Below, one piece after another: positions 1 to 12,789 of a DNA stretch of 64,000 nt (position 1 is its first letter; the number at the start of each line of letters is the position of its first letter). The position numbers and the translations under genes were made by a program. The notes beneath the pieces were generated by a model. It ran no database searches. It was not told the DNA's origin and saw only the letters and a program-made list of their open reading frames with translations. The DNA lies in assembly GCA_039654915.1 (NCBI GenBank), contig CM077596.1:8308001-8372000 (forward strand), read 5' to 3'. The DNA comes from Aquilaria yunnanensis. Lineage: Eukaryota > Streptophyta > Magnoliopsida > Malvales > Thymelaeaceae.

Positions 1-1215
1 CTGATGATCATACAAAAGTCAAAGCAAAATTATGTATAGAAAAGTTGAGCAAGATATTAATGAAAGAGTTTGCCAAGGTTGCACACTTAATTCTCTAACT
101 GATCACTTGTATGAAATTTACTAAAATCTAAAAATGCCAAAAGAGGTATGGTCTACATTGGAGTTTAAGTACAAGCATGAGAAATAAGGTACGTATAAGT
201 TTTTGGCTTTGAAGTACTTTGAATTTCGATTTTTCAACAACATGTCTATTATTGATCAAGTGAGGGAATTAGAAATTCTTGTCTCCCAACCTAGTGAACT
301 TCAATTTTGAATTCCTGATGTACTCCAAGTTGGAGCAATTCTTTCGAAGTTGCCTCCTTCTTAAAATGACTACAAGAAGAAAGTGCTAAACTCTATAAAA
401 ACTATAACTATTGAGTTCACCACTCATCTACAAATTGAGGTGAAAAAAAAATGTCGAGATAAGATGTTCTTGGGAGACATAGCCCATCATATTGTTGGTC
501 CCTCTGGTGCAAAAACTCCACATAGTTTGAAATCTAAAAAGAAAGATTTCAAGAAGTTGAAGAAAAATAGGTCTTGCTTCCATTGTAGAAAGAAAGGACA
601 CTACATTAAGGATTGCAAATACAAAAGTTCTGGAAAGAACAAGGCCAATGTTATTGAATCAAATGTGCAAGGTCTTAGGGCAATGGTCTCTGAAATGGAA
701 ATCGACATGATTATTGAACTTCACATGGCTTTTGCAACTAAATCTAAGAATTGGTGGTTGAATTTTGGTGCTTCTGTTCATGTTTGCAACAATAAATCAA
801 TTTTCAAAATTATTACTAGCTAGCAGAATCAGAAGGAGTTCTTACAGGATGCAATGCTACCGAAAAGGTGCTTCAAAAAAAAAGTTGTAGAATTATACTT
901 CACATTTGGACAAAAATTTCCTTAGTAAATGTATTCCATGTACCTAATCTTAGGAAGAATCTTGTATCTACTAACCTTTTATGTAATAAATTTTTTAAAC
1001 TAGTGTTAGAATCCGACAAAGTGATAGTGTCTAAGAATTGTATGTTTGTCAGAAACGGTTACTCATATGATTGAATGTTCAAGTTGTCAATTAATAAAAT
1101 AAATAATGTTGTTGCTTCTATTGTTGACTCTTTCTTATGACATGCTAAACTTGGACATGTCAATTTTTATCTTTAAAATTCATGCCCAATCATGGTTACA
1201 TCACATACACACTAT
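1..1215 (+). pseudogene. Ty1/copia gag-protease remnant (piece 1 of 4)
   Basis: Left-most visible piece of a Ty1/copia retrotransposon; its 5' LTR lies outside the window. Translated across several stops it gives a UBN2-type gag (WSTLEFKYKHEK near 150, then FLALKYFEF and SKLPPS further on). The clean ORF 383-823 carries a CCHC zinc knuckle, C-x2-C-x4-H-x4-C, at 575-616, which in intact elements binds RNA. Next comes a degenerate aspartic-protease entry (WWLNFGASVHVCNN) in which the catalytic Asp of D-S/T-G-A is replaced by Asn. A protease/pre-integrase stretch follows at 868-1074 (FHVPNLRKNLVS), then the start of the GAG-pre-integrase motif (HAKLGHVNF near 1141). The reading breaks at 1216, where another element is inserted, and resumes at 17868 with the integrase. 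Not functional. The copia lineage was not determined. Confidence 0.9.
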
Positions 1216-2510
1216 TGTACACATCGCAAGTATACGGTTGTTGAACTAGTAATAAAACTGGTGAGATCAGGTTGTGTCCACAGGATACAAGTGTTAAAGA
1301 AAACTACGCTAGTAGATAATTGTAAAAGAAAATAAAAGAAATTAAGTGTTTGAATTAAATAATAAGTGATGGATGATACACCTATTAACTACTTGTAGCT
1401 ATTAAAAATTACCAACTAAATTCTAGGGAAAACTAACACTAACTACTACCTGTAAGCTTAACTAAGTGACTATCGAAAATAAATTCTCCTAGAGCAATTG
1501 ATCCTCCTAGAATCCACTTTACTATATGCCTAGACCGTTTATCAATTTGTAAATGAAATTACCTAGTAACAAATTCCCTCTCTTTAAGTGAATTTATTTA
1601 ACTCCTCTGATATTGAATGACAACTCCTTAACCACCCAAAATTAAAGAATTTTAAGCTCTCTATAGTCTACTCATCTCTTAGAAAATTGGGGCTCCCTCT
1701 TCTCTAATGATTCTAACCTAGTTTGCCTTTTTCCTCGAACACAAATTCCTTCCCTAGAAGATAAATTTGCATTAATAAATAAATTCATAGCTAAACGAGT
1801 TCAACAATCAAGCACAATTACAAGCCAGACAATAAATTCAATGAACAGTCTAGGGTTCAAGCAAACAATAATCAAAGCATCATCCAAGATTAACAATCTT
1901 TCTAGAAGGTGGAAAAATCTAGCCTAAGAACACTTTTGAAAGAAAATCAACAAATAAGTTATAAAATCCATGCACAATCTAGAAAAGTAGGGGGAAAATT
2001 GCTTGATTCTTGTCGCTCCTCTATTTCTTGCTACCAATCTCCCATATTTTTCTTCCTCTTGGAGCCATCTATTTTCTTCCAATTTCCTTTCTCTTTTTAA
2101 TCCTTTGTATGGCTCCTGCTTATCGATCCCCCAAAACTATTGTCCACTCCTCCAATACAAATAATATGCACATTACTTGTTATTGGTTGATGCCCTATTT
2201 CCCCAAATAATTGATGCTGCCACACCAAATTTCTTAGTGTGGCTGCTCCATTATTGCCACCTGAAATAAACTACTGTTGCCTCTTAGTGCGCTAGCACCA
2301 AATATTTTCCATGGCCACATTAAATTCTAGCAGCACTTAGCTTCTTTGATGAAAACTTTTATCATGCCATGAGCTCAAAAAATGGTATCACAAACAATTT
2401 TCTCCTTAACTTGCAGCAAGACACCAAAATTATGTTAGAACACTGCAAATCTTGCATTTAATCAAGCTCAATTACAGGGCTAAAACATCATGTTTCTTAT
2501 ATTTATCACA
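1216..2510 (-). repeat. 3' LTR of the minus-strand Athila/Tat-type element
   Basis: Aligns end to end with 16539-17867. In element orientation it starts TGTGATAAATATAAGAAAC and ends in TGTGTACA. Many substitutions separate the two LTRs, so the insertion is old. No gene lies in it; the short ORFs at 1909-2210 are fortuitous. Confidence 0.88.
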
Positions 2511-2546
2511 CCCACCCCCTCCCCCCCCCCCCCACACACACACACA
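2511..2546 (-). other. Polypurine tract (poly-C on the plus strand) plus CA repeat
   Basis: A run of about 15 C with flanking C-rich sequence, then (CA)n. On the minus strand this is a G-rich polypurine tract directly upstream of the LTR, where plus-strand priming would occur. It supports the minus orientation of the element. Confidence 0.75.
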
Positions 2547-4411
2547 CTTGCATATTTGCTAGTCCTCAACAAATGCCAACCCTAAAAAAACATCCAAAAG
2601 AAACAAGCTAATCAAATGGAATTTGTGTCTCATCAAAGATAAAATGCTTTTGCCTACTGATGATTGAGATATTAATGTAAGTTCAAAACATTGTGTATTT
2701 GTTACTAAAGGTATAAGATTGCTTCCAGAGTGTTTTACTCTTTGCAATATGGATTTCTAAGGGCACTGATACTCTCTGCACCTCACCTTGTGATTTCATC
2801 CTTAGGTTTGCAAGAAAAAACCTAAACTTCCTTACTTTTATGTCACACATTGCCAAGAGTTTGATGGGCTTCTCTTTGGTTGTAATGTGGCCAGGTTTGG
2901 TAAGAAAAGGCATCAGTAGAAGGCTATTTCAGTGGAGTTCAACTTGCTAGCAAAGCATAATGCACATAAAGTTTTATATTACTGTTCTTTACATTCAACA
3001 CACTACCTGGCCATTGCACAAAAGCATATGCAAATTAACTTAATCTTTCTTAGCTTTTAAGACAAAATCAAACACCTTTACCCTCATTCAATTTTCTTCT
3101 TTTTTATTTGTTTTATTTTATTTTTTTGAATGAGGAACACAATAAAATTTTCTCACCTATGAGCCAAGTTCTTACCATCATTACAACATGACTTCTCACT
3201 CACAAATGAATCCACCCTATATATTACATGTATGCTAAAAAACCATGACACTTACATTTTTCATTCACTCTTCTAACTTCAAACTTGGCCCATGCTTTTT
3301 TAACCCATGACTCCCTTTACATCTTGCTAGCATTTAGGTTAAAGAAAGGATATAAATGAAAGGGATACAGGTTCTCATGTTGGGTTCATGAAAGAAATAG
3401 GCTATAGGCTCAAACAAGTTCACTAAGCGATAAATAAGATAGGGATGGATATTTGGGAATGAGGAGTGTACCTTAAATTGCCATCATTACTCTAGCATTA
3501 TGTGCAATAATGTATATTTGCAATGGTCTTCAAGAAAATTTGGATCTATCGCAAGGTAAAGCTCACTTAACTATAGAGACAATCGCATATCATCGATAAA
3601 TTGATCATTTAGGCTCAAAATGCTCACCACACTAATTTCTACCAAAAGCAACAAAGGCACACATTAAGCACGTACAAGAATTTAACAACATTTAGTAAGC
3701 AAGAATCTCATCATTGTAAAATATTAACTACCATTTAGGGTACTTATAATGCATCAAATGACCTAAATGCTACTAAATGTACCTAATCATGCTATTACCA
3801 TTAGATGTAAAACATGCTAAGAAAAATTAAAAAAAAATTGCATGAGTCATGAAATCACAACACAAGCACACAACAACAAACATTATCTCCCCTTACACTT
3901 ATAATGAACATTGTCCTCAATGTGAAATGAAAAAAGATAAGCATGGTAGAATACACCTAGGGAGATGAGGTAGCTCATTGTGGGTCGGGGAAGAAATTGC
4001 ATCCTTTTTCTTTTACTACTACTTTGAGTAGTGATAAGGATGATACATTTACACTCGATGGCTTTCAATCTCCAACAACCAAAATTAGCTCTTTCAAATT
4101 ATGTTGTTCCACATGCATAAATAAAAAATAAAAAAATAAAAATAAAATTATTGTACTTAGTATTACATAAATAAAACACTCAATGCCATGAAAGTGAATT
4201 TAAAATAAATCATGGGGTTGCCTTCTGATAAGCACTAAGTTTTATGTTGTTAGCTTGACAAGCACTCGAACGAAACAACTCTAAGTAAGACCATTACTTC
4301 TCCCTAAACTCAAGTCCAACATTATCCTCAATATGGAAGAAAGAAAGAATAGAGGATTGTACCTGGGATGCAAGAAAACTAACTTCAAAGGTGTCAAATA
4401 ATTCAAAGCAC
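2547..4411 (-). other. Non-coding 3' internal region of the Athila/Tat-type element
   Basis: No convincing ORF in either direction, and no reverse transcriptase, RNase H or integrase motif, although pol would be expected here in an autonomous relative. Just past the protease, the minus strand around 4210-4240 reads GCTTATCAGAAGGCAACCCC, which resembles the GGGAGGCAACCC motif I recall downstream of the coding region in plant elements of this type. Confidence 0.6.
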
Positions 4412-5000
4412 TTACCATACAATATCTCCTAAAAAATGAGACTTATAACAATTACCTTGCAGCCAATTTATGAATGGATCTTTAGAAATAAAAGAGGGGA
4501 CAGATGTTACCACACAAGATGTAATCACATCAACCCATTTGCAAGTTTGCACATTATTTGGATTTTGAAGACCCTTGTAGATATTGAAGGCCACTTGCTC
4601 CTTGTCCACTTTCAGGATGAGCTCTCTGCTCGCTACATCATTCAAAGCATTACCGATAGCTAAAAATGGTCTTCCCAGGATAATTAAAACATCTTCATCT
4701 TGTTCCATGTCAAGCACAACAAAATCCACTAGGAACACAAACTTATCTACCTTCATTAATGCATCCTCTGTTATCCCTCTTGGATAAGTAAATGATCTAT
4801 CAGCAAGTTATAGGCAAATGGTGGAAGGCTTTACTTCTCCAAAACCCAACATCTCAAAGATTGAGTATGGCATAAGGTTGATACTGGCACCTAAGTCATA
4901 TATCACCATGTTAAAGTGATGAGTGCCAATCTCACATGGAATAGTAAAGCTACCAGGATATTGCAATTTTTATGGCAGCTTCTGTTGTAACACAGCAATG
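4412..5000 (-). pseudogene. Retroelement aspartic protease domain
   Basis: Read leftwards, the minus strand gives VIYDLGASINLMP, with the catalytic Asp at 4895-4897 in a D-L-G-A-S motif. After a single internal stop it continues through YPRGITEDALMKVDKF to VVLDMEQDEDVLIILGRPFLA, the second conserved (ILGRPFLA) block of Athila/Tat proteases. The clean 114-residue ORF is 4412-4756. In intact relatives the protease matures the gag polyprotein. The frame then ends and no RT follows. Confidence 0.88.
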
Positions 5001-6736
5001 CATTCCTCAATCATTGTCACTATCTAAAGTTCCTCAAATTTCCTCTTGTTAGACATAATATCCATAAGGAACTTAGCATAGTTAGGTACTTGTTGAATTG
5101 CCTCCAACAAGGTAATATTGATTTCCACCTACCTAAAGATATCCAAAAATTTAGAAAAGTGCTCATCCAACTTCTTCATCTTAAACCTCTGAGGACATGA
5201 AATAGATAATGTTGGAAGAGGTAAAGGTAGTGTAATTAAGGCACCTTCTCTTTTCTTTTTAGGTGCACTTTCATCAATTACTTTTTCTTCCTTATCCTAA
5301 ATTGATCCTTCTTGTTCCATGTCTTCATGCACTTCTTAGGGGTCTTTGGATAGAAGGGAGGAATCTTCCTTACTTTTCAGTTTAACTTCTTCCAATTCCT
5401 TGCCCCTTCACAAAGTAATAGACTTGAAATGCTCCCTTGGATTCACTTTAGTGTTGCTAAGGAGGTGTCCTTGTTGAAGTAAACCCACAGCTTCGGGCCA
5501 ATTGTCCCATTTATGTTTCCAAATTTTCACCAAAGTCCTTATTCTTGTTATTTGCATCCTCATGTCATCCATTCGGCTCTCATTTTATGCGAATTTGTTC
5601 TTTGTTTTAGTGATGAATGTTCCAAGCAAGTCTTTTAGTGATGAATTCTTTTCCATAAAAAGATTACCAAAGCTTGGTGGATTATGAGCTATTTTGTTGC
5701 CTCCATAACCATTGGCATCCTAATTTTTGAAACCTTAATTGAATTGCCCATGTACTTGAATCCCTCTATTGCCATAACCTGTTTGATTCATAAAAAGTGT
5801 CTACTCTAGCTCATGCTTAAAAGAGTAATGAGAAGAACTTGTTACTGCCTCTTGTTCCACTGGTCTTTTCTTGCTCATGAACTTTGCAAATTGGTTAGCT
5901 AAAGCTATTATCTATGCTAAAAGCTGGGTGATCTGATCAACGTCATGGATCCCACCATTTTTTCTCACACCTAATCCCGTAGAAGGCCACTGATAAATAT
6001 TAGACGCAATGTCCTCCGGGAGTGTAAAAGCTTCCTGTAAAGTCTTAGCCATCAAAGTTCCACTAGCTACTAAATCCACAATAGTCCTCATCTGACCATT
6101 CATTCCAATGTAAAACATTTTAATCTACACCTATTCTGGATAACAATGGTTCGGGCACTTCTTAAACAAGTCTTTTAACTTTTCCACACTTTATAGAGCG
6201 ACTCCAACTCATGCTACCTAAATGCGCTAATCTCTGATCTCAACTTTGTAGCTTTTGCTAGTGGGAAAAATTTTATGATAAATTTTTATTTAACTTCTTG
6301 CCATGTGGCCTTGCCTTCAGGTGGTGTAATGTAGAGCCAACTCTTTACCTTGTACCGAAGAAAAAATGGAAACAGAGTGAGGTGGATATCATCATAAATG
6401 GCTTCGTTAATTTTAATAGTATCATACAACTCTTGAAAATTTCCCAAGTGATCATTTGGGTCCTTAAGTAGAGCTCCTCCAAACTGATTCATTTGCACCA
6501 AATTGATTAAGCTAGTAGGAATGTGAAAGTTCCTTGCATTCTCTATTGGCCTTCGAATCCCATGATAATTATCTACTACAACCGGCTGGCAATCATTTCT
6601 AATGGGTCTTTCATTCTAAAAACCCATGTACTGACCAACTTGCCGATTTATAATAATTTGCCCACCAAAATCTGGATTTGCTTGTCTTTCAACCATCCTT
6701 TCTTTATCAATTCATCCATGCTCAAGTCTGTCTCAT
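5001..6736 (-). pseudogene. Retroelement gag, 3' part (minus strand)
   Basis: Retrotransposon gag fragments read leftwards with interrupting stops: NARNFHIPTSLINLVQMNQFGG, then NFQELYDTIKIN...LTLFPFFLRYKVKSWL (ORF 6286-6501), then GMNGQMRTIVDLVASGTLMAKT...ASNIYQWPS (ORF 5912-6118). After these comes a Lys/Glu-rich linker near 5260 and KKLDEHFSKFLDIF near 5150, which leads into the protease. These blocks match the capsid-like gag of Athila/Tat-type plant elements. The 5' part of gag lies at 16205-16400, across the inserted Tat-type element. Confidence 0.85.
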
Positions 6737-7124
6737 TGTAACAGGTAGGAAATGGGCCTAAAGGCCCAAATCCGTACATCTAGGGACTAGGCCATTTCTG
6801 GAGGCCAAAATATACCTTAAAAGAAACTCCTTTTTGGAAGGAAATTGTATCCCATAAATTTGGGATAAGCTATAAGATTTTTCATCCTAAAGATGAATTA
6901 CTTGAAGAACACCTCAACTATATAAACCCCTCACCAATCCCAAGGTATGACATTTTGGCTCTTCTCTCATTCTCCATGCTACTCCTCAATGGAAAGCTAA
7001 TTTGAGCGCGAAGGGTTCCCCTAGGAGTACATCCTGAGGCTCTAACGTTGTCTTTGTATACAGGATCCCAATCTACTATTCACCAAGCTCTTGGGCCCAA
7101 CTTACCCAATCACTTTACCTATCA
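6737..7124 (+). repeat. 5' LTR of the Tat-type element
   Basis: Starts TGTAACAGG, ends ACCTATCA, and aligns with 15827-16204 with many differences. A TATA-like ACTATATAAACCCCTCACC lies at about 6929-6947, at the expected U3/R boundary. Confidence 0.87.
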
Positions 7125-7125
7125 A

Positions 7126-7146
7126 TTTGGCGCTGTCCATGGGAAC
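7126..7146 (+). other. tRNA primer-binding site
   Basis: TTTGGCGCTGTCCATGGGAAC begins two bases after the LTR end and resembles the TGGCGCCGTCTGTGGGAA site usual in plant Tat/gypsy elements. It fixes the 5' end and the plus orientation. Confidence 0.8.
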
Positions 7147-7159
7147 CCAATATGGTGAA

Positions 7160-8660
7160 CATGGGAAGATCACGATTAGAGAACCAAGACCTGTAGGAGA
7201 CTAAGCATGATGGCCATCACCTTGAGAAGTCCAAAAGGCCCAAAGGTGAAGAAACACACTAGGGCAATAGCCTAAAAAATACCGCAGGGCTCCAAAGGGA
7301 CCCCCGTAGAGGCAAAGGCCCTACGTCCCCAAATGACAAATAGTTCCAAGTTCTATAGCATGCCCAGTTCAAATAGTTGAGGGTGATGGTCCAACAAGAA
7401 ATCTAGAGGGCTTTACCTAAGGCCCCAGAATAAGCCACAGAGAGTCACTCGGTGAAGGGGCCTCGCTTAACCCCTCTAAGAAGCCAGCCCTTGAGTACAC
7501 AAACCCATGAATGGCAATCATCCTTGGACCGCTCAGATGGTCCTAGTAACATTAGCTCAATCCTACAAAGACTCGACCAGATGAAGCAATGCAAATGGGC
7601 TCCAAAGTGATCGGAGGAAGCCCTACCATGGGCATTAACATGGAGTGCCAACAGCTCCAACCATTAGCAGAAGAGATAATCAATGCCCCTATTTTTTAAG
7701 GGTTCCGAATGCCAAAAATTGACTTATACAATGGCATTACAGAACCCATAAACCATTTACAGAGGTATGTTACCTCCATAAGACTTGAAAGGATCTTCGA
7801 TGCCATCATGTCTAGAGCCTTTAGCTCTACGTTAATAGGAGTCGCCTCCTCCTAGATTGGGACTAACTAGGGGCACCATTTTTCCTCATTTAGGGACATT
7901 TCCCAAGTGTTCCTAAGACACTTCATAGGAAGTTGGCTAACTCTAAAAACAATGGCCCACCTACTAAAAATTTGACAAGGTTGTGAGGAGTCCCTGAGGG
8001 ACTACATCTAGAGATTCAATACTAAGGCAATACAAGTACAAGGGCTATTTCCAAAGCTATACCTGGTAGCCATCACCTAAGGATTAGCTCAAGGTTAGAG
8101 ACTAGCTTAGGACTTCCATGAGAACCCCGTACGGGACATAAAGGAATTCCTTGACTAAGTCACATTAAACATTTATGTTGAGCAACTCAATTGACCAACA
8201 GTTCCTAAAGACCAACCCAAAACCAAGGAAGGTGGATCCAAGAAGAAAGTTAGAGGGGATTCACGACTAGAGCCCATCCTTCCACCCATGAGAGAAATGA
8301 GGTCAAACATACTCTATGCCCTAAAAAAGAGGAACCAGATCCCTCAATGGCCCCCAGCAATGCTTCCCTAAGGCAAGAAAAACCCTAAAATATATGGCAA
8401 AAACCACAAAGATAATGGGCATGATACCGAGGAGTGCTGGCAGCTGAAGAAACTGTTTGAAGAGATGATTCAAGAAGGCAAGTTGAAAAAGTACATGTTT
8501 AGGTGAACATCTCCTTGCCATAGATAAGAAGAGAGGCCCCGTAAGAGAGACAACGAGGGTGACAATGGCAGAGAAAATAGGCCCAAGAGGCCTCACTCTC
8601 TAAAAAACTATCGAAATCCTAGAGCCCTAGTGGTGGTTGTTCACATGATCATCAAAGGAG
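7160..8660 (+). pseudogene. Tat-type gag
   Basis: An open start with ATG near 7160 (MGRSRLENQDL) soon meets stops. Across frames the conserved gag core is readable: GFRMPKIDLYNGITEPINHLQRY (7690-7770), then FRDISQVFLRHFIGSWLTLKTM (about 7890-7950) and EESLRDYI-RFNTKAIQVQ (7985-8040). A Lys-rich linker and a dispersed basic tail follow (KDQPKTKEGGSKKKVRGDSR, about 8205-8265). There are no long ORFs, so it is broken. Confidence 0.75.
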
Positions 8661-8739
8661 AAGCCTCAGCGGCTCAGAAAGACAGGAGCATGAAATTGCA
8701 CAACTAGAATCAATTGACCCTAGCTGAGTCATAACCAAG

Positions 8740-9215
8740 GCTGATGGGTCCCAAGTTATGGTCCCACACTTGGACCCACTAGTATTTAGGGCCTGTGTCA
8801 ACAACTTCGACATAAAAAGGGTCTACTTAGATACAAGGGCCAATGTCAGTGTCATTTTCATTAACCTATTGGAAAAATAAAAGTTTAAAAATCCTCTCTA
8901 TTGCCTATCACTGGGCCCACCTTTGGGGTAAGCAAAGATGAGGTCCCCACTATAGGGACCATCAACGTCCCGCTGATGTTGGTAAGAACAGATCACAATA
9001 GAAATCTTGCCTACAACTCCCACGATGCAGAATTTCTTGTCCAAGATGTCCCATCGCCCTACAATTCCATCCTTCGCCAACCAGCCCAAATGCAATTCCA
9101 TATCTGGACTGACATCAGAAGGCTAACAATGCCTTTTATTACCCTCATTGGGGACAGAATTGTGTTTATCAACCAAGCAGTGACACAACAAGCTTATGTG
9201 GCAACCCTATGAAAG
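8740..9215 (+). pseudogene. Tat-type aspartic protease
   Basis: VYLDTRANVSVIF at about 8822-8860 is the decayed active-site block (usual form VDGGSSADIL or DTGA). It is followed by a 103-residue open stretch, 8901-9212, with EFLVQDVPSPYNSILRQPA, matching the VVDRPSAYNAILGRPTL block of Tat proteases. Gly-Ala of the catalytic triplet is changed, so it should be inactive. Confidence 0.78.
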
Positions 9216-9429
9216 CCCAAAGAAAATGCCATCATACTGGTGGAGTTGAAAAGGCGCAGATAGGCCATCCAAGAAAATAAGGTTGGCATGACTTTTCCCA
9301 AGGATATAGAGCTAATAGAGGTAGCCCCTAAAAAAGGCGATCAAGGTTGGAAAAGACCTCACATCTGAAGTAAGACAGATGTTCATTTAATTTCTTAAAG
9401 CAAATATAAATGTCTTTGCTTGATCCCCT

Positions 9430-10330
9430 AGCAAGATGCCAGGAATAAACCTAGAAATCAATACCCATAACCTATAAGTGAACTCTTTTGCTAGACCAGT
9501 ACAGTGGAAAAAAACTATAACATGGCATTTGAAAGAAAAGAATTCATCAAGCAAGAAGTAGATAGGCTGTTGAAAGCCAGAATCATTTAGGAAGTGTGAT
9601 ACCCTGAATGGCTCGCCAATGTGGTATTGGTGAAAAAGAGAAATGGAGACTGACGCAAATGTGTCAACTACACCAATCTCAACGACACTTTCCTAAAAGA
9701 TTTGTATCCCTTGCCATCCATAGATCAATTGTACAATACCACATCTGAATTCAAAATACTATCCTTTATGGACGCTTTCAGTGGCTACCACCAAATCTGC
9801 ATGCACCTCGAAGATGAAGAAAAATAGCTTTTACAATAAGCGAGGCCATCTATTGCTACCAACGAATGCCATTTAGCTTGAAGAATGCTGAAGCCACTTA
9901 CCAAAGGCTGATGAACCGCATTTTTGTAGACCAGATAAGGAGAAACATGAAGGCCTATATAGATGACATGACTGTCAAAAGAAAAACAATAAACCAACAT
10001 ATTGGTAACTTCTAGGAAACCTTCCAGAGGATGCACCAATATAACTTGAAATTGAATCCCAATAAGTGCACCTTCGGCATTTGTGCTAGCAAATTCCTTA
10101 ATTACATAGTCTCCAAGAAGGGAATCTATGCCAACCCTGATAAGATCAAGGCCATCCTCATGATGCTTGGTCCTAAGAATAATAAGAATATTTAGAAACT
10201 AACAGGAAGGCTAACCATGCTAAGACGGTTCACCTCACAATTTGGTGATAGATGTAAGCCATTCTTTCAAATATTAAAGAAAGAAATGGCTTTTAACTAG
10301 ATGAACAAATGTTGTGAAGCATTCCAGCAA
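9430..10330 (+). pseudogene. Tat-type reverse transcriptase
   Basis: Recognisable RT blocks in shifting frames: EFIKQEVDRLLKARII, WLANVVLVKKRNGD, YPLPSIDQL, then SFMDAFSGYHQI (about 9765-9800). RMPFSLKNAEATYQRLMNRIF (9866-9925) follows, with the catalytic AYIDDM box at about 9952-9970. The next block, NLKLNPNKCTFGICASKFL, and the IKAIL connection follow. The active-site Asp pair survives but stops and frameshifts break the frame. Confidence 0.88.
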
Positions 10331-10339
10331 ATAAAGAAC

Positions 10340-11170
10340 TATCTATGACACCTCCCTACAATAAAACAACCGAACCCAGATGAGCCCCATGTACTTTATG
10401 TAGCCGTCACTGAAGGCTTTGTCAGCGCTGCCCTCATCAAAGAAAATGGAATGGAACAATGGCCCGTTTAATATGTCAATCAGACCCGCAAATCGGCCAA
10501 ACCTAGATATCCCACACTCCATAAAGTAGTTTTGGCCTTTATCATGACCTCTCAAAAATTATAATCATACTTCTAGACTTATCACATAACTGTCAAAACG
10601 GAATTACCCTTACGGGATATCCTACAAAAGCTAGACAAATCCGGTAGACTTGCTAAGTGGTGCATTGAATTGGGGCAGTATGACATCCACTACAAGCCTT
10701 GGAAAGCTAAGGCACAGGCCTTAACAGATTTTATGGCCAAGATGACGCTAAGCACAGAAACTCAATAAGGGCAAGATAAGACACCTATCTGGGAGGTGTA
10801 CTTGGATGGGGCATCGGGTCTTAAATGCTATGGAGCAGGCATCATACTTAAGGCCTACTCAACTTAAAGGCCATGCTCATAATCATATTTTGCTTCCCCA
10901 TAACTAATAACATCGCAAAATATAAAGCCCTTCTTATAGAGCTGCATATGGCTGGTCAGGTAGGGGTATGGAGTATACAGATATAGAATGACTCCCAATT
11001 AATAGTGAATCAAGTCACAGGAATAGCAGGCACAAAGCGCCAACTTTTTGCAAATACCTTAGCATAACAAGAGAGCTAATGAAGATGTTTGACCTTGTGC
11101 AGGTTCAGAAAATCCCTGTGAACCAGAATTCTAGGGCTGACACCCTCTTAAAGGGATGAAAAGAGGTTGT
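10340..11170 (+). pseudogene. Tat-type RNase H plus additional RNase H domain
   Basis: The first RNase H/connection part is seen at 10375-10745 (PHVLYVAVTEGFVSAALIKENG, then LDKSGRLAKWCIELGQYDIHYKP...AQALTDFMAKM). A second RNase H entry follows at 10790-10850 (WEVYLDGASGLKCYGAGIIL, equivalent to the usual VDGASNARGSGAGVVL). This duplicated arrangement is known for the Tat lineage. Both parts contain stops. Confidence 0.8.
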
Positions 11171-11379
11171 AATAGAAATATTTATAGGGCCCTCGGTCCA
11201 CTTGATACATAGAATAACACCTAAAGATGATTAGAGGGAGACAATCAAAATTTACCTCAAGAATGGTACATTGAATGGAACTCCTAAAGAAAAAAAGAAA
11301 ATCAAGATCCAAGTTGGACATTTCCTTATTATTGAAGGGGAGTTATATAGAAGTGGGTTCAGTTCCCCTCCACAATGAT

Positions 11380-12420
11380 GCCTAAGTTTGCTCAAGGGGC
11401 ACCGTGTTCTCTAGGAGATTCACTAGGGAGACTGTGGAGCACTTATCGATGCCAACGCCTTTGCCTACAAAGCCTTGAGACAAGGCTACTTCTTGCCTAC
11501 AATTAGAAGTGACACTACGGAGTTTATCAGTACATGCCATAATTGTCAGCTTAATTTGACAATACAGAGGTTGCTCTCCTTCAATGCCTCTTTAACAGCA
11601 GACCCTTGATCATTTGCTATGTAGGGGTTATATCTTATTGGAGCACTGTGCATGGCCCTAGGGCAAATTAAATACTATATTGTAGTAGTAGATTACTTCA
11701 CCGAGTGGGTAGAAGCAAAGCCCTTAGCCTCTATCTCGACCCCCTAAATCACTAATTTCTTATGGAAGAATATCATTTTCCATTATGGGTGCCCATGAGC
11801 CATCGTCACTGATAATGGAAAGCAGTTTGACAACCAACAAGTTTGATGATTTGCTGAAGACAAAGGCATCCGCCTTCATTTTGCCCCCATCTTTCATCCC
11901 CAGTCCAACGGGCAAGTAGAAGTCACCAATAGGATGATAAAAGAAGGTCTTAAAAAAAGGCTTTAAGAGGCCAAAGGCATATGGGTGGAATAATTTCCAA
12001 GTGTTTTGTGGAACTACCACACAACTCCTCGAACGCCTACCAAAAGAATCACCTTTCACAATGACCTATAGAATTAATGCCCCTATACCCGTGAAAATTT
12101 CTTGCCCTACCTTGCAAACACAAGCCTATGACTCTACTTAGAATGAAAAAGCCCTCGATGGCAATTTGGGTTTGCTGGAACAACTAAGGGAAGATGCAAG
12201 GATTCGCATAAGGGCCTTTAGGCAGCAAACTACCTTAACTCACGATCAAAAGATGAAACACAAAGATATTCAAATGGGGGGTTTGGCACTTATCAAAGCT
12301 AAAAGGAAGTCGATGCACAAGGCACTGAGGCCAAATTAGGATAAACCCTGCTTGGTCATAAAGAAGCTCAAAGAAAAAGTCTATGAGTTGGCAACTTTGG
12401 AAGGAAAAAAACTACTCAGA
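11380..12420 (+). pseudogene. Tat-type integrase
   Basis: An HHCC zinc-finger remnant (Tyr-rich ALRQGYFLPT then CHNCQ, about 11470-11550) precedes the catalytic core: YYIVVVDYFTEWVEAKPL (first Asp, about 11690), AIVTDNGKQFDNQ (second Asp, about 11805), HPQSNGQVEVTNRMIKEGL (Glu, about 11918). The C-terminal part ends in KVYELATLEGKKLLRNYHSN near 12380-12425, the usual end of Tat pol. The DDE residues are visible, but internal stops make it non-functional. Confidence 0.88.
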
Positions 12421-12789
12421 AATTATCATTCGAACGACATGTCTCTATACTTTGCTTAGATTATCGCAAGAACAATTACTTTACATTATATACTTTGATT
12501 ACTTACAAATAAAGAGGCACTCCTCTAACGCTTCACATTCTTATCAGATAAAAACAAGGCTTTGTAAATCTCTTAAGCACTTAAGATCAATCAATGAGGC
12601 CCTACTATGAACGCCCTCTACTTAGAAAAAAAATCATAATAAGTCATTAAATGTTATAGTCATGTGAAAATATAAAAGACAAAGGCATCACAAAAATAAA
12701 ACAACTCATTAAACAAAGAATTCTATTACAAAAAATGAAGGAGGATCCTAAGGGAACAAAGGTAAAAAATGAGACAGCGACCAACAATG

